The position numbers were made by a program, and so were the translations under genes. From positions 1 to 64,000 of the forward strand of contig NZ_FPBK01000013.1 in NCBI RefSeq assembly GCF_900116665.1: a DNA stretch of 64,000 nt. Direction: 5' to 3'. This document shows positions 1 through 9,376 of this stretch, in pieces. Every line of letters begins with the position of its first letter. Positions within the stretch are counted from its first letter, which is position 1. Origin of the DNA: Pustulibacterium marinum. Lineage in GTDB: Bacteria > Bacteroidota > Bacteroidia > Flavobacteriales > Flavobacteriaceae. The notes beneath the pieces are model-generated. The model did no database searches. It saw only the letters and a program-made list of their open reading frames with translations, and was not told the DNA's origin.

Positions 1-1
1 T

Positions 2-289
2 TCAGACAAGAATCACGTTCATTTTCTGTTACAGAGTGTTCCAACCTACAGTCCAACAAAGATTGCCAGAACAATTAAAAGTATCACTGCCCGTGAAATT
101 TTCTCTCAAGCTCCAGGTGTAAAAAGAGCATTATGGGGTGGAGCTTTTTGGGGAAGTGGCTTTTATATTAATACTGTGGGACGGCATAGCAATGAGCAAG
201 TAATAGCTGCATATGTGAAAAACCAAGGTTCTGAAAAGGATTATCAAGTTTTGCATAGAAATAATGACATACAATTAAATCTATTCTAA
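2..289 (+). CDS. tnpA: IS200/IS605-type transposase TnpA, 3' part (cut by window edge)
   Basis: Reading frame 2 is open from the window edge to TAA at 287-289 and gives the C-terminal 95 residues of a Y1 (HUH) transposase. The HVHFL segment near the start is the metal-binding HUH motif. The WGGAFWGSGFYINTVG block is typical of IS200-like TnpA, and the tyrosine in AAYVKNQG sits where the family's catalytic Tyr lies. These enzymes excise and insert single-stranded DNA without target duplication. The N-terminus is outside the window, so I cannot say whether the copy is intact. The GC-rich hairpin just after the stop fits the element's right end. No tnpB lies to the right; one could lie to the left. 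Confidence 0.85.
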   Translation, partial: SDKNHVHFLLQSVPTYSPTKIARTIKSITAREIFSQAPGVKRALWGGAFWGSGFYINTVGRHSNEQVIAAYVKNQGSEKDYQVLHRNNDIQLNLF

Positions 290-296
290 ACTAATG

Positions 297-316
297 CCTC
301 GGGGCTTGCCCCGAGG
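297..316. repeat. Right-end hairpin of the IS200-like element
   Basis: A perfect 8-bp inverted repeat (CCTCGGGG / CCCCGAGG) with a CTTG loop starts 8 bp after the transposase stop. IS200/IS605 TnpA recognises subterminal hairpins at each end, so this is probably the right-end hairpin. It has no following T-run on the + strand, which argues against a simple terminator. The GC content is far above its surroundings. Confidence 0.6.
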
Positions 317-338
317 ATTATTTACTATATTCAGTTTT

Positions 339-1706
339 TTAGTTTTCTCTAAGAGAGAAATTGTCAAGTTCCCAACCAGCTGCGCCAGAAGAATCTGAAG
401 TGTATTTAAATGCTATGTGAACATTGTTTTCAGAAGCATAATCTTCTAAACTAATGTTTCCTGAATTTGTCCAAGAATACCATGTAGATGTATCAGTGTC
501 ATAAATTACATCCTCTATTAGTGTCCATGTTGCAGATGCAAAATCAGCTTCGTCACCTGTATAGTCCGTAGAGATATATGTTTCAATTTCGTTACCTGTG
601 TATCTTCTTGCAGTTTCAAAAGACATAGTAATTGGTCCGTATGCAGTTAAATCAAATGAAGGAGTAATTAACCAGTCTTCATTATCTTGAGCGCTTCCTG
701 AATAACCACTAATGTAAGCTGAGTAATCTGGATTTCCATATTGGCTTACATACCAAGTTTGACTACCAACAACACTTACTTGTGTCCATTCTCCAAAACC
801 TTCTGTAAAGTCTTGAGAGTAGATAGTAGAACATCTTCCTTCTGTGAATTGAATATCATCGGTTTCATTAATCATTAAAACATTGTAGTCATCATAATAA
901 TCTCTTGCAAAAATACCGGTAATACTTCCTTTGTTTGCTGATGGTACAAGAAGTGATTTAAAATCGGCATAGCTACTTGTGTACAATGTAACGCTACTTC
1001 CTGTACAGCTTTCAAAAGTTCTTTCACCTTGGTAAGAATCTGCTTCTTCACCAGCATAGGTTAAACCAAAGTCATCTTCAGAAAGTTGAAGATTTTGTAT
1101 TTCAACATAAGTACCTAAATCATCTGATGATAGATCGCTAATGCTTTCTACTGTTTTTGGTTCAATAGTAGCTACTTCAGAAGATCTTAAAATTAATCCG
1201 TCTTCTGACTCATCAAATTCCCAAGATTCAATCTGTGCTAAATAACCAGATCCATCATCGTGTCCTAAAGCGTAAACACCACTGTCTAAACCTACAGAAA
1301 GTCCATTAAGGTGAATCCATATCTTTCTACCAAAATCAAACTTGGTGTAAAGGCTAGCTTCATTGATAAGCAATTTAATACCTCTCTTAGGGTTTTCTGC
1401 TGTTCCTTCTGCATTTGGAGTACTTTGAATATAGAACTCTTCGTAGAAGTTCCCTGATTGATCGCTAGAAACAACGTAACCTTCTACATACAATTCTGTG
1501 TCATCTTCGAAAGTGGTTATTTCTCCGGCTTGATCATATCTTGCTTGTACCGCTGCGATAGAAGTGGTATCACCTTCAATATCTGTTACGTTGTCATACG
1601 ATATTGTTGGAGTTTTATAATCTGTGTCCTGTGTACATGCGGCAATAGTTACTGCAACTGCTACTGCCGGTACCAATGTCTTTAAAATTTTAGTTGCTTT
1701 CATCAT
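339..1706 (-). CDS. DUF5689 lipoprotein with choice-of-anchor J-like domain
   Basis: 455 residues. The N-terminus has a lipoprotein signal (hydrophobic stretch ending in TIAACTQ), so the mature protein probably sits on the outer membrane. Residues ~50-290 match the Bacteroidota DUF5689 pattern (GYVVSSDQSGNFYEEFYIQ, then a GIKLLI segment), which looks OB-fold-like. Residues ~295-455 (YSQDFTEGFGEW..., EDWLITPSFDL, WELDNFSL) look like a cleaved-adhesin/choice-of-anchor J jelly-roll. The start codon is doubled (ATGATG); I chose the first. The gene lies 24 bp downstream of the TonB receptor on the same strand, so they are probably co-transcribed and may form a receptor/surface-lipoprotein pair. 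The substrate is not known. The divergent secreted nuclease hints at nucleic-acid-derived substrates (inference). Confidence 0.8.
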   Translation of the reverse strand: MMKATKILKTLVPAVAVAVTIAACTQDTDYKTPTISYDNVTDIEGDTTSIAAVQARYDQAGEITTFEDDTELYVEGYVVSSDQSGNFYEEFYIQSTPNAEGTAENPKRGIKLLINEASLYTKFDFGRKIWIHLNGLSVGLDSGVYALGHDDGSGYLAQIESWEFDESEDGLILRSSEVATIEPKTVESISDLSSDDLGTYVEIQNLQLSEDDFGLTYAGEEADSYQGERTFESCTGSSVTLYTSSYADFKSLLVPSANKGSITGIFARDYYDDYNVLMINETDDIQFTEGRCSTIYSQDFTEGFGEWTQVSVVGSQTWYVSQYGNPDYSAYISGYSGSAQDNEDWLITPSFDLTAYGPITMSFETARRYTGNEIETYISTDYTGDEADFASATWTLIEDVIYDTDTSTWYSWTNSGNISLEDYASENNVHIAFKYTSDSSGAAGWELDNFSLREN

Positions 1707-1730
1707 TTTATTATTGTTATAGAATTGAGT

Positions 1731-4574
1731 TTAGAATCTGAAATATACATTTAAGAAATAAGTTCTTCCACGGCCATACCAGTATTTTGAACCAAATACA
1801 GGCGTTTCAAGTGCTTTGTCGTCTCTTAACTGGCGGAAGTTAGCATTACGGCCTTGTTCAAATCCACCACTTTTGTAAACTTCATCAAAAAGGTTGTTGA
1901 TGCTTGCGAAGAACCCAATGTAGTACTTGTAATTAATTCTCCAAGATTTACCTCCTGTTAAGTTTACAACCATATAAGAGTTGAATTTTTCTTGTTTCAA
2001 TAACTGTCTTGCTAAATCTTCATCGTAATCATTGAATACTTGGCCATCGTAATCTGTGTAAAAGTTAGCACTTCTTGTTAATGGACTTACATCAATGTAT
2101 GCGTTAGAGAAGAAGTTGGTTGTAGCTCCAAACCACCAATAATCTGGGTCTCTATATTCAAAACCTACAGAGTAAGCTCTTTGTGGTCCAGTAGCTACTT
2201 TATAGTTTTCTAAATATGATTTACCGTAATATCTTTGACCATATTCATCTGTTTCTGTATTAGCTGCAGTTTGGTCACCTAAGCTGTAGTCAATAAAATC
2301 TTCAGATGATAAGTATAGATCTGGATTGTTTGTATAGATGCTTTCCATTACAGTTGCAGCACCTTTCAATTTAATGGTTGGTGTTATTTGTGCTTCTACA
2401 CCAAGTTCCATACCTACATTTCTTTTGTCAACTCCTTTTAAGATCTCTTGTAAAAAAGCAGTATTATCACCACCAATACCATCTGCATAGTAGAAAGATA
2501 TTTCATTTGCATTTTCTATGGTATTGTAGTACCCGGTTAATCTTGCTTTAATAGATGTTAAGCGCATGATATAACTAGCATCAAAAGATGTAATGATTTC
2601 TTCTGAAATATCTGGAACTACATTGTTGTTTTCTCTAGAGTTTGAATAGGTGTTGCTTATAGAAGGTGCTTGTGTAGCATACGAACCATTGAAGTCTAAT
2701 AGGTGGCGTCCTGTAATTTTATAGGTTAATCCGGCTTTTCCACCTACACCTGTAAAGTTTAATTTGTCTCCTTTACCCAAAGAGTTGTTTGGGAAAGCTC
2801 CATTTTGATACAATCCTTCTCTCTGGTATGTGGTATTAGTTACGGTTACTGCACCAAAGAAATCTACTTTGTTGTATTTGAATTGTGCTTGAGCAAAACC
2901 ACCAATCACATCAGAATAGATGTTGTAGTTGTATTTAAATTTATCACCAACCCCTACAATTCTGTCTGGATTTAATAAATTGTTTTGAGCTGCATCAGGA
3001 TTGTTTGTCAAATCATCTGCAAAGTTATCAACATCTAAATATCCGGTTCCACCCAATAAATCTGTTAATTCAGCAAAATTCTGAGATTTTAAATGCTTGT
3101 AGTTTGCAGCAGCATTAATGATGATGTTTTCAGAAATGTCCGACTTAAAAATAGAGTTTGCAGTGATGGTGTTGTTATCACTTCTATCTTCGTAAAGGGC
3201 GTATACCGCATTTTTTCCATTTACTGCAGCAGAAAAGTTAGCGTAGTACAAAGCATCCCAATCAAGTTGCCCGTCTTCTACAAATTCTTTTTCAGCAAAG
3301 TATGCATTTTCATATTCCGGTGTGTCAAATCTTAAGAAATAACTTGGTAAATTTTGATAGTATGCCGGGCTTGGGTTAGATCCATTACCTGAGTAATATG
3401 ACTGTCCGTTTGCTGTAACTTTATCGGTTCCACCATAATCGATACGGCTGTTACCCATTTTTCCAAATTGATACGCTACATTGGTATTTAAAGTAGTATT
3501 TTCACTTAGATTCCAATAGTGGTTCAACATGAAAATTGGTTCTTGGATATCTCTTACTCTTGAGTTTCTCTTTTCCCCTTTATAGTATCCCCAATATTCA
3601 TTATATCTGATACCTTTTAGGTCATAAACTTCCTGTGTATTTGGCGAAGATTTACCTCTACGGTTTGGCGCGTAGATTCCTGTGAAGTTTAAGCTGTGAT
3701 CATCGTTAAATTTATACTCTACAGATGCCATGAAAGAGTTCGCATCATAAAAAGAACCTCTATTAAAGCCTTCGTCTCCCCATCTTCTGGAAGCAGCTAA
3801 TGTGAATGCCCAACCGCTTTGCATTAAACCGGTAGAGTAGCTCATGATAGTTCTATTGTTGTAACTACGGTCTGAGTTTGAGTATGTGATTCTAAACCCT
3901 GGTCTGTAACGTGAAGCTCTTAGGTTTATGTTTGTAGTACCTATTAAGCCACCAAAAGAGTAATCAGATGGGGTTAAACCATTGGTAAACTCCTGGTTTC
4001 TCATGACATCATTTAAACCTCCCCAGTTACCCCATTGTGGTCTTCCGTTGTAAAGTTTGTTCATTTCAATACCGTTTAAAAGAACTTTTCCGTTATCGGT
4101 ATTCAAACCACGAACTCTAAAGAACGATTGGCTAAACTCAAAAGCGGCAGTGTTTAAATAAACATCACGGGAAGACTGTAAAAGTCCAGATGTTACGTCT
4201 GCGCCGTTACCTTCATCGGTAAGGCTACTTTCGGTTAAAGAAATAAGGTTGCTGGTTTGTTCTTCGGTAATATCTGGTTCTAGAAAAATCATTCCTAAAT
4301 CCAATCCTTCAGAAGTAATTTCAACCGGTAATACCTGTTGAAGAAACCCTTCTGTAGCAATAATGATTACCTGACTTCCGGTTGGTACATCTGTAAGTTC
4401 AAACATACCATCGTCATTCGTTAGTGTAGAAAGTGTAGTCCCGTCTAATGTTACGGTTACACTTGCAAGCGGTTCTTTTCCTTGAGTGTCTACTACAATA
4501 CCTTTTACAGAAGAGTTCTGTGCAAAGGCTACTGAAGCAAAAACGCTAAAGAACAGTGCTAAGAATTTTCTCAT
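1731..4574 (-). CDS. TonB-dependent receptor with carboxypeptidase-regulatory-like N-domain
   Basis: 947 residues. A signal peptide ends at VAFAQ. Residues ~22-110 form a CarboxypepD_reg-like beta-sandwich (KGIVVDTQGKEPLASVTVTL). The plug follows at ~125-230 (FRVRGLNTDNGKVLLNGIEM), then a beta-barrel ending in an aromatic outer-membrane signature (TYFLNVYFRF). This is a TonB/ExbBD-powered outer-membrane importer. A clear TonB box is not visible between the N-domain and the plug. It is first in an operon with the DUF5689 lipoprotein and diverges from a secreted EEP-family hydrolase, as in an uptake locus where an exoenzyme feeds an importer. It lacks a SusD partner, so it is not a classic polysaccharide-utilisation pair; the DUF5689 protein may play the surface role instead (inference). 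Confidence 0.9.
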   Translation of the reverse strand: MRKFLALFFSVFASVAFAQNSSVKGIVVDTQGKEPLASVTVTLDGTTLSTLTNDDGMFELTDVPTGSQVIIIATEGFLQQVLPVEITSEGLDLGMIFLEPDITEEQTSNLISLTESSLTDEGNGADVTSGLLQSSRDVYLNTAAFEFSQSFFRVRGLNTDNGKVLLNGIEMNKLYNGRPQWGNWGGLNDVMRNQEFTNGLTPSDYSFGGLIGTTNINLRASRYRPGFRITYSNSDRSYNNRTIMSYSTGLMQSGWAFTLAASRRWGDEGFNRGSFYDANSFMASVEYKFNDDHSLNFTGIYAPNRRGKSSPNTQEVYDLKGIRYNEYWGYYKGEKRNSRVRDIQEPIFMLNHYWNLSENTTLNTNVAYQFGKMGNSRIDYGGTDKVTANGQSYYSGNGSNPSPAYYQNLPSYFLRFDTPEYENAYFAEKEFVEDGQLDWDALYYANFSAAVNGKNAVYALYEDRSDNNTITANSIFKSDISENIIINAAANYKHLKSQNFAELTDLLGGTGYLDVDNFADDLTNNPDAAQNNLLNPDRIVGVGDKFKYNYNIYSDVIGGFAQAQFKYNKVDFFGAVTVTNTTYQREGLYQNGAFPNNSLGKGDKLNFTGVGGKAGLTYKITGRHLLDFNGSYATQAPSISNTYSNSRENNNVVPDISEEIITSFDASYIMRLTSIKARLTGYYNTIENANEISFYYADGIGGDNTAFLQEILKGVDKRNVGMELGVEAQITPTIKLKGAATVMESIYTNNPDLYLSSEDFIDYSLGDQTAANTETDEYGQRYYGKSYLENYKVATGPQRAYSVGFEYRDPDYWWFGATTNFFSNAYIDVSPLTRSANFYTDYDGQVFNDYDEDLARQLLKQEKFNSYMVVNLTGGKSWRINYKYYIGFFASINNLFDEVYKSGGFEQGRNANFRQLRDDKALETPVFGSKYWYGRGRTYFLNVYFRF

Positions 4575-4625
4575 AAATACAAGTTAATTTTAAGAACGTT
4601 AAATCATAAATAAATGTTAACGCGG

Positions 4626-4662
4626 CAAATGTACATACTTTTAAAAGAAATCTGTACTTTTG
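4626..4662. promoter_or_regulatory. Divergent promoter candidates, TonB receptor / EEP nuclease
   Basis: Two Bacteroidota-type -7 elements (TAnnTTTG) lie in the 135-bp divergent gap. On the minus strand TACATTTG (4633-4626) faces the receptor with a ~50-nt leader. On the plus strand TACTTTTG (4655-4662) faces the nuclease with a ~45-nt leader. Neither has a convincing TTTG -33 element at 19 bp, so these are moderate candidates. Their closeness would allow joint control of importer and exoenzyme. Confidence 0.4.
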
Positions 4663-4709
4663 AATCCTTTTTTGTTTTGAATACAACAATTTGATAACAC
4701 AAATAGTAA

Positions 4710-5756
4710 ATGAAGTTTCAACGTATTTTAATTTTAGTATTAGTAATTTTTTCTGTGGCAGTGAATGCACAGGAGAAAAGCTATAAAGTGAGAACCATTG
4801 CTTTCTACAATGTAGAAAACCTTTTTGATACCATAAATAATCCTAATAAATATGATGATGACCGAACTCCTACGGGGAAAGATCATTGGACATCTGCTAT
4901 TTATAAAGATAAGATTAAAAACATGGCAAGGGTAATTGCAGATATAGGGGCGGATGTTACAGGATCTGCACCCGATATATTGGGAGTTGCCGAGATAGAA
5001 AACGAAGCTGTTTTGGTAGATTTAATAAGTGATCCACAATTGAAACCTTTCAATTATGGGATAGTTCATTTTGAATCTCCAGATGAGCGTGGAATTGATG
5101 TAGCTCTATTGTACAAAAAAAATATATTTACGCCATTGTCTTTTGATAACATTCCATTGCATTTGAAGGATGATGACGGTAGTAATGATTACACACGTGA
5201 TCAATTATTGGTTACCGGTATTTTAGATGATGAACAGATTAGTTTTATTGTAAATCACTGGCCATCTAGAAGTGGAGGAGAAGCAGCAAGTAGACCAAAG
5301 CGCGAAGCAGCAGCTGCATTAAATAAAACAATTATTGATTCGTTGCAGAAGATCAATGCCGATGCAAAAATCATTAGTATGGGAGATTTAAACGATGATC
5401 CTACAAACTCTAGTATGAAAACTGTTTTAAAAACCAAGGCAAAACCACACAAAGCAAAAGGCTTAGATTTATATAACCCTATGGAGGAAATGTTGAAGAA
5501 AGGCTTGGGATCTTTGGCGTACAGAGATGGTTGGAATTTGTTTGATCAAATCTTTTTTACAGCAAACTTATTGAATAAAGAAGATATGACTAGTTACCGT
5601 TACTGGCAGGCGCATATTTATAACAAGCGTTATTTAATACAAAAAGACGGGCGTTACAAAGGATATCCGTTCCGTAGTTATTCAAACGGAAATTATACGG
5701 GGGGTTACAGTGATCACTTTCCTGTATATATTTATTTGATAAAAGAGGCGAAGTAA
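4710..5756 (+). CDS. Secreted endonuclease/exonuclease/phosphatase (EEP) family hydrolase
   Basis: 348 residues with a signal peptide (cleavage near VNAQEK), so periplasmic or secreted. The EEP fold motifs are in order: FYNVENLFDT (metal-site Asn), GVAEIENEAVL (catalytic Glu), GDLNDDPTN (Asp/Asn pair) and a C-terminal SDHFPVYIYL with the Asp-His dyad. The family covers DNase I-like nucleases and phosphoesterases, so DNA/RNA or a phosphate ester is the likely substrate; the sequence does not decide which. Divergent from the TonB receptor plus DUF5689 lipoprotein, it probably releases products that the receptor imports (inference). A strong hairpin follows the stop. Confidence 0.87.
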   Translation: MKFQRILILVLVIFSVAVNAQEKSYKVRTIAFYNVENLFDTINNPNKYDDDRTPTGKDHWTSAIYKDKIKNMARVIADIGADVTGSAPDILGVAEIENEAVLVDLISDPQLKPFNYGIVHFESPDERGIDVALLYKKNIFTPLSFDNIPLHLKDDDGSNDYTRDQLLVTGILDDEQISFIVNHWPSRSGGEAASRPKREAAAALNKTIIDSLQKINADAKIISMGDLNDDPTNSSMKTVLKTKAKPHKAKGLDLYNPMEEMLKKGLGSLAYRDGWNLFDQIFFTANLLNKEDMTSYRYWQAHIYNKRYLIQKDGRYKGYPFRSYSNGNYTGGYSDHFPVYIYLIKEAK

Positions 5757-5778
5757 TTCGTTTACAGATATACATTAA

Positions 5779-5812
5779 AAGGGCTTTAGTTAATTAACTA
5801 AAGCCTTTTTTA
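5779..5812. terminator. Bidirectional terminator between convergent genes
   Basis: A perfect 12-bp inverted repeat (GGCTTTAGTTAA / TTAACTAAAGCC, 5782-5793 and 5794-5805) is flanked by an A-run on the left and a T-run on the right. It can therefore end the EEP gene on + and the hypothetical gene on -. Confidence 0.8.
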
Positions 5813-5815
5813 ATA

Positions 5816-6478
5816 CTATAATTTGAGGCATTGCTCAATGATAAGATCTATCTCTTCAAATTTTATTTTATACGACCCTATTCGTTTCACAAAGTCTGGA
5901 TACTCATTAAAAAATTTCACTAAATTTTTTCGTGTTCTTCCTTTCTGATAAGCGGATTTTATTGTACTGCAGATGATAACTGCATTATCTGTATCGGCTT
6001 TTTTAAATAAATAAGGCATATCTCCAAAATGGATACTCCCTTGTTTTTCCACAAAATAAAATTTGTTATCTCCGCTGATATAATATTTTTGAGAAGCCTT
6101 TAAGAGAGTTAGATTTTCACTAGAAGCTAAGGCTACCATCCATACTTTTTCATTAGAAATCTTCTCTGAGTTCTTTCCGTAAAATCTAGTAAAATAATTT
6201 CTTTCAAATATGATTTCTTTATTGGGTAGGTTGAAAATTAATTTAGCTAATCTTTCAGAATCTATTTGTTCTTCAGTTGCATTTTCGGATGATTTGAAGT
6301 CTATATTTTCTTTTCTTGGTCCTCTTGGACAAACCGCAAATCCTTTTTGAATTGTTCCGTTTTCAAATTCAATTACCGCAGGGAAATATTCTCTGTTGGC
6401 GCTGTTTACTGGTCCCCCAAATTGTGCAGAGGTGGTAACAGCTGTTAAGAATAAAATTAATAGTAGTAGTTTGTTCAT
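5816..6478 (-). CDS. Hypothetical secreted protein
   Basis: 220 residues with a clear signal peptide (MNKLLLLILFLTAVTTSAQF). I do not recognise the mature domain. It is basic, mixed alpha/beta and has few cysteines. Segments such as FPAVIEFENGTIQKGFAVC, RLAKLIFNLPNKEIIFERN and a C-terminal helix-rich end (KNLVKFFNEYPDFVKRIG) resemble the small exported proteins often found in Flavobacteriaceae with no assigned role. It is monocistronic: terminator hairpins lie on both sides. ATG start at 6478. Confidence 0.7.
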   Translation of the reverse strand: MNKLLLLILFLTAVTTSAQFGGPVNSANREYFPAVIEFENGTIQKGFAVCPRGPRKENIDFKSSENATEEQIDSERLAKLIFNLPNKEIIFERNYFTRFYGKNSEKISNEKVWMVALASSENLTLLKASQKYYISGDNKFYFVEKQGSIHFGDMPYLFKKADTDNAVIICSTIKSAYQKGRTRKNLVKFFNEYPDFVKRIGSYKIKFEEIDLIIEQCLKL

Positions 6479-6530
6479 AGTAATGTAGGTTTATTACTAT
6501 AAATATAAGTAAAGATTATTAACGTGCATA

Positions 6531-6555
6531 AAAAAGAGCGCAATTAAGCGCTCTT
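6531..6555 (-). terminator. Terminator hairpin upstream of the hypothetical gene, downstream of sdhB
   Basis: An AAGAGCGC / GCGCTCTT stem (6534-6541 and 6548-6555) has an AATTAA loop. On the minus strand the stem is followed by a T-run, so it terminates the sdhCAB transcript, 32 bp after sdhB. Confidence 0.75.
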
Positions 6556-6587
6556 CTTCTATATGTATATATGTTAAAACTGTTATC

Positions 6588-7337
6588 TTAAGACTTTGCT
6601 ACACTTGCAGCAAGGTATTCACGGTTCATTCTTGCAATGTTTTCTAAAGAAATTCCTTTAGGACATTCAACCTCACAAGCTCCGGTATTGGTACAGTTAC
6701 CAAAACCTTCTAAATCCATTTGTTTTACCATGTTCATTACACGTTCTGTAGCTTCTACGCGTCCTTGTGGTAATAAGGCGAATTGAGAAACTTTTGCAGA
6801 AGTAAACAACATTGCACTTGCATTTTTACAAGCAGCAACACACGCACCACAACCAATACAAGTAGCAGCATCCATAGCTTTGTCTGCAGCTTCTTTACTA
6901 ATTGGAATAGCGTTTGCATCTTGCGTATTACCAGAAGTATTTACAGAAATGTAACCACCTGCCTGCTGAATTCTTTCAAAAGCAGTACGGTCTACAATTA
7001 AATCTTTAATTACAGGGAAGGCAGCAGCTCTCCATGGCTCAATTACAATGGTATCTCCGTCGTTAAACATACGCATGTGTAACTGGCAGGTAGTAATACC
7101 TCTGTCGGGTCCGTGAGGTTCTCCGTTGATTTGTAACGAACACATACCGCAGATACCTTCTCTACAGTCGTGATCAAATGCAACAGGTTCTTCACCTTTA
7201 GCAACTAAACCTTCGTTTAATACGTCCATCATTTCCAGAAAAGACATATGTTCTGAGATATCAGTAACTTTATAATCGACCATTTGACCCTTAGCATTCG
7301 AGTCTTTCTGTCTCCAAATTTTAAGTGTTAAATTCAT
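6588..7337 (-). CDS. sdhB: Succinate dehydrogenase/fumarate reductase iron-sulfur subunit
   Basis: 249 residues, the usual length. It passes electrons from the flavin of SdhA to the quinone site in the membrane. Three cluster motifs are visible: the [2Fe-2S] site CREGICGMC with the later Cys in TTCQLHM, the [4Fe-4S] site [11 protein letters not shown], and the [3Fe-4S] site [14 protein letters not shown]. The third cluster carries a non-Cys residue at the position that distinguishes 3Fe from 4Fe clusters. It is last in sdhC-sdhA-sdhB, 10 bp after sdhA, and is followed by a terminator. ATG start at 7337. Confidence 0.97.
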   Translation of the reverse strand: MNLTLKIWRQKDSNAKGQMVDYKVTDISEHMSFLEMMDVLNEGLVAKGEEPVAFDHDCREGICGMCSLQINGEPHGPDRGITTCQLHMRMFNDGDTIVIEPWRAAAFPVIKDLIVDRTAFERIQQAGGYISVNTSGNTQDANAIPISKEAADKAMDAATCIGCGACVAACKNASAMLFTSAKVSQFALLPQGRVEATERVMNMVKQMDLEGFGNCTNTGACEVECPKGISLENIARMNREYLAASVAKS

Positions 7338-7347
7338 AATGTCTATC

Positions 7348-9363
7348 TTATTTGTATGAACGTTGTTTTAGTTCAATATCTTTAAATTCTAATTGTTCTT
7401 TGTGTAATACGGCGTCACTTGGTTCCCCTTTGTATTCCCAAGCAGCAACATATGCATATTCTGCATCGTTACGTTTTGCTTCTCCTTTTTGTTCTCCATC
7501 TTGCTCAACAGATTCTTCACGGAAGTGACCTCCACAAGATTCGTTTCTGTTTAAGGCATCCATGGCAAATAATTCACCTAACTCTAAGAAGTCAGCTACA
7601 CGACCTGCTTTCTCTAATTCCGGATTCAATTCGTTAGCTCCTCCAGGAACTTTAACGTCTTTCCAGAACTCTTCGCGCAATGCTTTAATTTCAGCAATTG
7701 CTTCTTTCAATCCTTTTTCGTTACGAGCCATACCTACTTTATCCCACATGATTTTTCCTAATTTCTTGTGGTAGTAGTCTACAGAGTGTTTTCCTTCGTT
7801 ATTAATAAAGAAATTGATGCGATCTTTAACTTCTTTCTCAGCTTCGTCAAACTCAGGAGTATCTGTTGGGATTTTTCCGGTTCTAATTTCGTGAGATAGA
7901 TAATCACCAATAGTGTAAGGCAATACAAAATAACCATCGGCCAAACCTTGCATTAAGGCTGAAGCCCCTAAACGGTTAGCACCGTGGTCAGAGAAGTTAG
8001 CTTCACCAATACAGTACAATCCGTCAACGGTTGTCATCAAATTATAATCAACCCAAACACCACCCATGGTATAGTGCGTTGCAGGATAAATCATCATTGG
8101 AGTTTTGTATGGATTCTCATCTACGATTTTTTCGTACATCTGGAATAAGTTACCATACTTAGCTTCAACAATCGCTTTTCCTAAGTCGTAAATCTTTTGT
8201 TTACTTGGGTTGGAAATATTATGAATTTTTGCCTGCTCTTTTCCGTAACGTTCAATCGCAGAAGCAAAGTCTAAGTAAACAGCTTCTCCTGTTGCGTTAA
8301 CTCCGTAACCAGCATCACAACGTTCTTTTGCAGCTCTGGATGCAACGTCACGAGGAACTAAATTACCAAATGCAGGATATCTTCTTTCTAAGTAGTAATC
8401 TCTATCTTCTTCAGCAATTTGAGTAGGCTTAATTTCTCCTTTTTGAAGTTTTTTAGCGTCCTCTAATTTTTTAGGAACCCAAATTCTACCATCGTTACGA
8501 AGTGATTCAGACATCAATGTTAATTTTGACTGATAATCACCGGTACGTGGAATACAAGTTGGGTGAATTTGTGTAAAACATGGGTTGGCAAAGAAAGCTC
8601 CTTTTTTGTGGATTTTCCAAGCTGCCGTAGCGTTAGATCCCATGGCGTTTGTAGAAAGGAAGTATACATTACCATAACCTCCGGTAGCAATAACCACAGC
8701 GTGTGCTGAATGTCTTTCAATTTCTCCGGTTACTAAGTTACGGGCAATAATACCACGAGCTTTTCCGTCGATTTTTACAACATCAAGCATTTCATGTCTG
8801 TTGAACATTTCGATTTTACCACGAGCAATTTGGCGGTTCATTGCCGAGTATGCTCCTAATAATAACTGTTGTCCGGTTTGACCTTTAGCGTAGAAAGTTC
8901 TAGAAACTAATACCCCACCAAACGAACGGTTGTCTAACAATCCGCCGTAATCACGAGCAAAAGGAACCCCTTGTGCTACACACTGGTCAATAATATTTGC
9001 CGAAACTTCTGCTAAACGGTATACGTTAGCTTCACGAGAACGGTAATCTCCACCTTTAACCGTGTCGTAAAATAAACGGTAGTTAGAGTCACCATCGCCC
9101 ATATAGTTTTTAGCGGCGTTGATACCCCCTTGAGCAGCAATAGAGTGTGCTCTACGAGGAGAATCTTGGTAAGCAAATGCTTTTACATTATATCCTAATT
9201 CTGCAAGGGTTGCAGCAGCAGAACCCCCTGCTAATCCGGTACCCACTACAATAACATCAATGTGACGCTTGTTAGCCGGGTTTACCAAATTGATTTTATC
9301 TTTATAAGTAGTCCATTTATCTTTAATAGGACCCTTTGGTACTTTTGAATCTAAAATTGCCAT
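7348..9363 (-). CDS. sdhA: Succinate dehydrogenase/fumarate reductase flavoprotein subunit
   Basis: 671 residues from the ATG at 9363 ([11 protein letters not shown]). A longer frame to 9405 would overlap sdhC and has no family support. The Rossmann motif [19 protein letters not shown] lies near residue 40, and the covalent-FAD site follows ([11 protein letters not shown]). Catalytic-domain motifs include HPTCIP, an active-site Arg region ([16 protein letters not shown]) and [11 protein letters not shown]. It oxidises succinate in the TCA cycle on the cytoplasmic face. The 671-aa length and the pairing with one cytochrome b subunit match the Bacteroidota/epsilonproteobacterial type-B enzyme. 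It is 13 bp from sdhC and 10 bp from sdhB. Confidence 0.96.
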   Translation of the reverse strand: MAILDSKVPKGPIKDKWTTYKDKINLVNPANKRHIDVIVVGTGLAGGSAAATLAELGYNVKAFAYQDSPRRAHSIAAQGGINAAKNYMGDGDSNYRLFYDTVKGGDYRSREANVYRLAEVSANIIDQCVAQGVPFARDYGGLLDNRSFGGVLVSRTFYAKGQTGQQLLLGAYSAMNRQIARGKIEMFNRHEMLDVVKIDGKARGIIARNLVTGEIERHSAHAVVIATGGYGNVYFLSTNAMGSNATAAWKIHKKGAFFANPCFTQIHPTCIPRTGDYQSKLTLMSESLRNDGRIWVPKKLEDAKKLQKGEIKPTQIAEEDRDYYLERRYPAFGNLVPRDVASRAAKERCDAGYGVNATGEAVYLDFASAIERYGKEQAKIHNISNPSKQKIYDLGKAIVEAKYGNLFQMYEKIVDENPYKTPMMIYPATHYTMGGVWVDYNLMTTVDGLYCIGEANFSDHGANRLGASALMQGLADGYFVLPYTIGDYLSHEIRTGKIPTDTPEFDEAEKEVKDRINFFINNEGKHSVDYYHKKLGKIMWDKVGMARNEKGLKEAIAEIKALREEFWKDVKVPGGANELNPELEKAGRVADFLELGELFAMDALNRNESCGGHFREESVEQDGEQKGEAKRNDAEYAYVAAWEYKGEPSDAVLHKEQLEFKDIELKQRSYK

Positions 9364-9376
9364 ACTGAATCTAATT

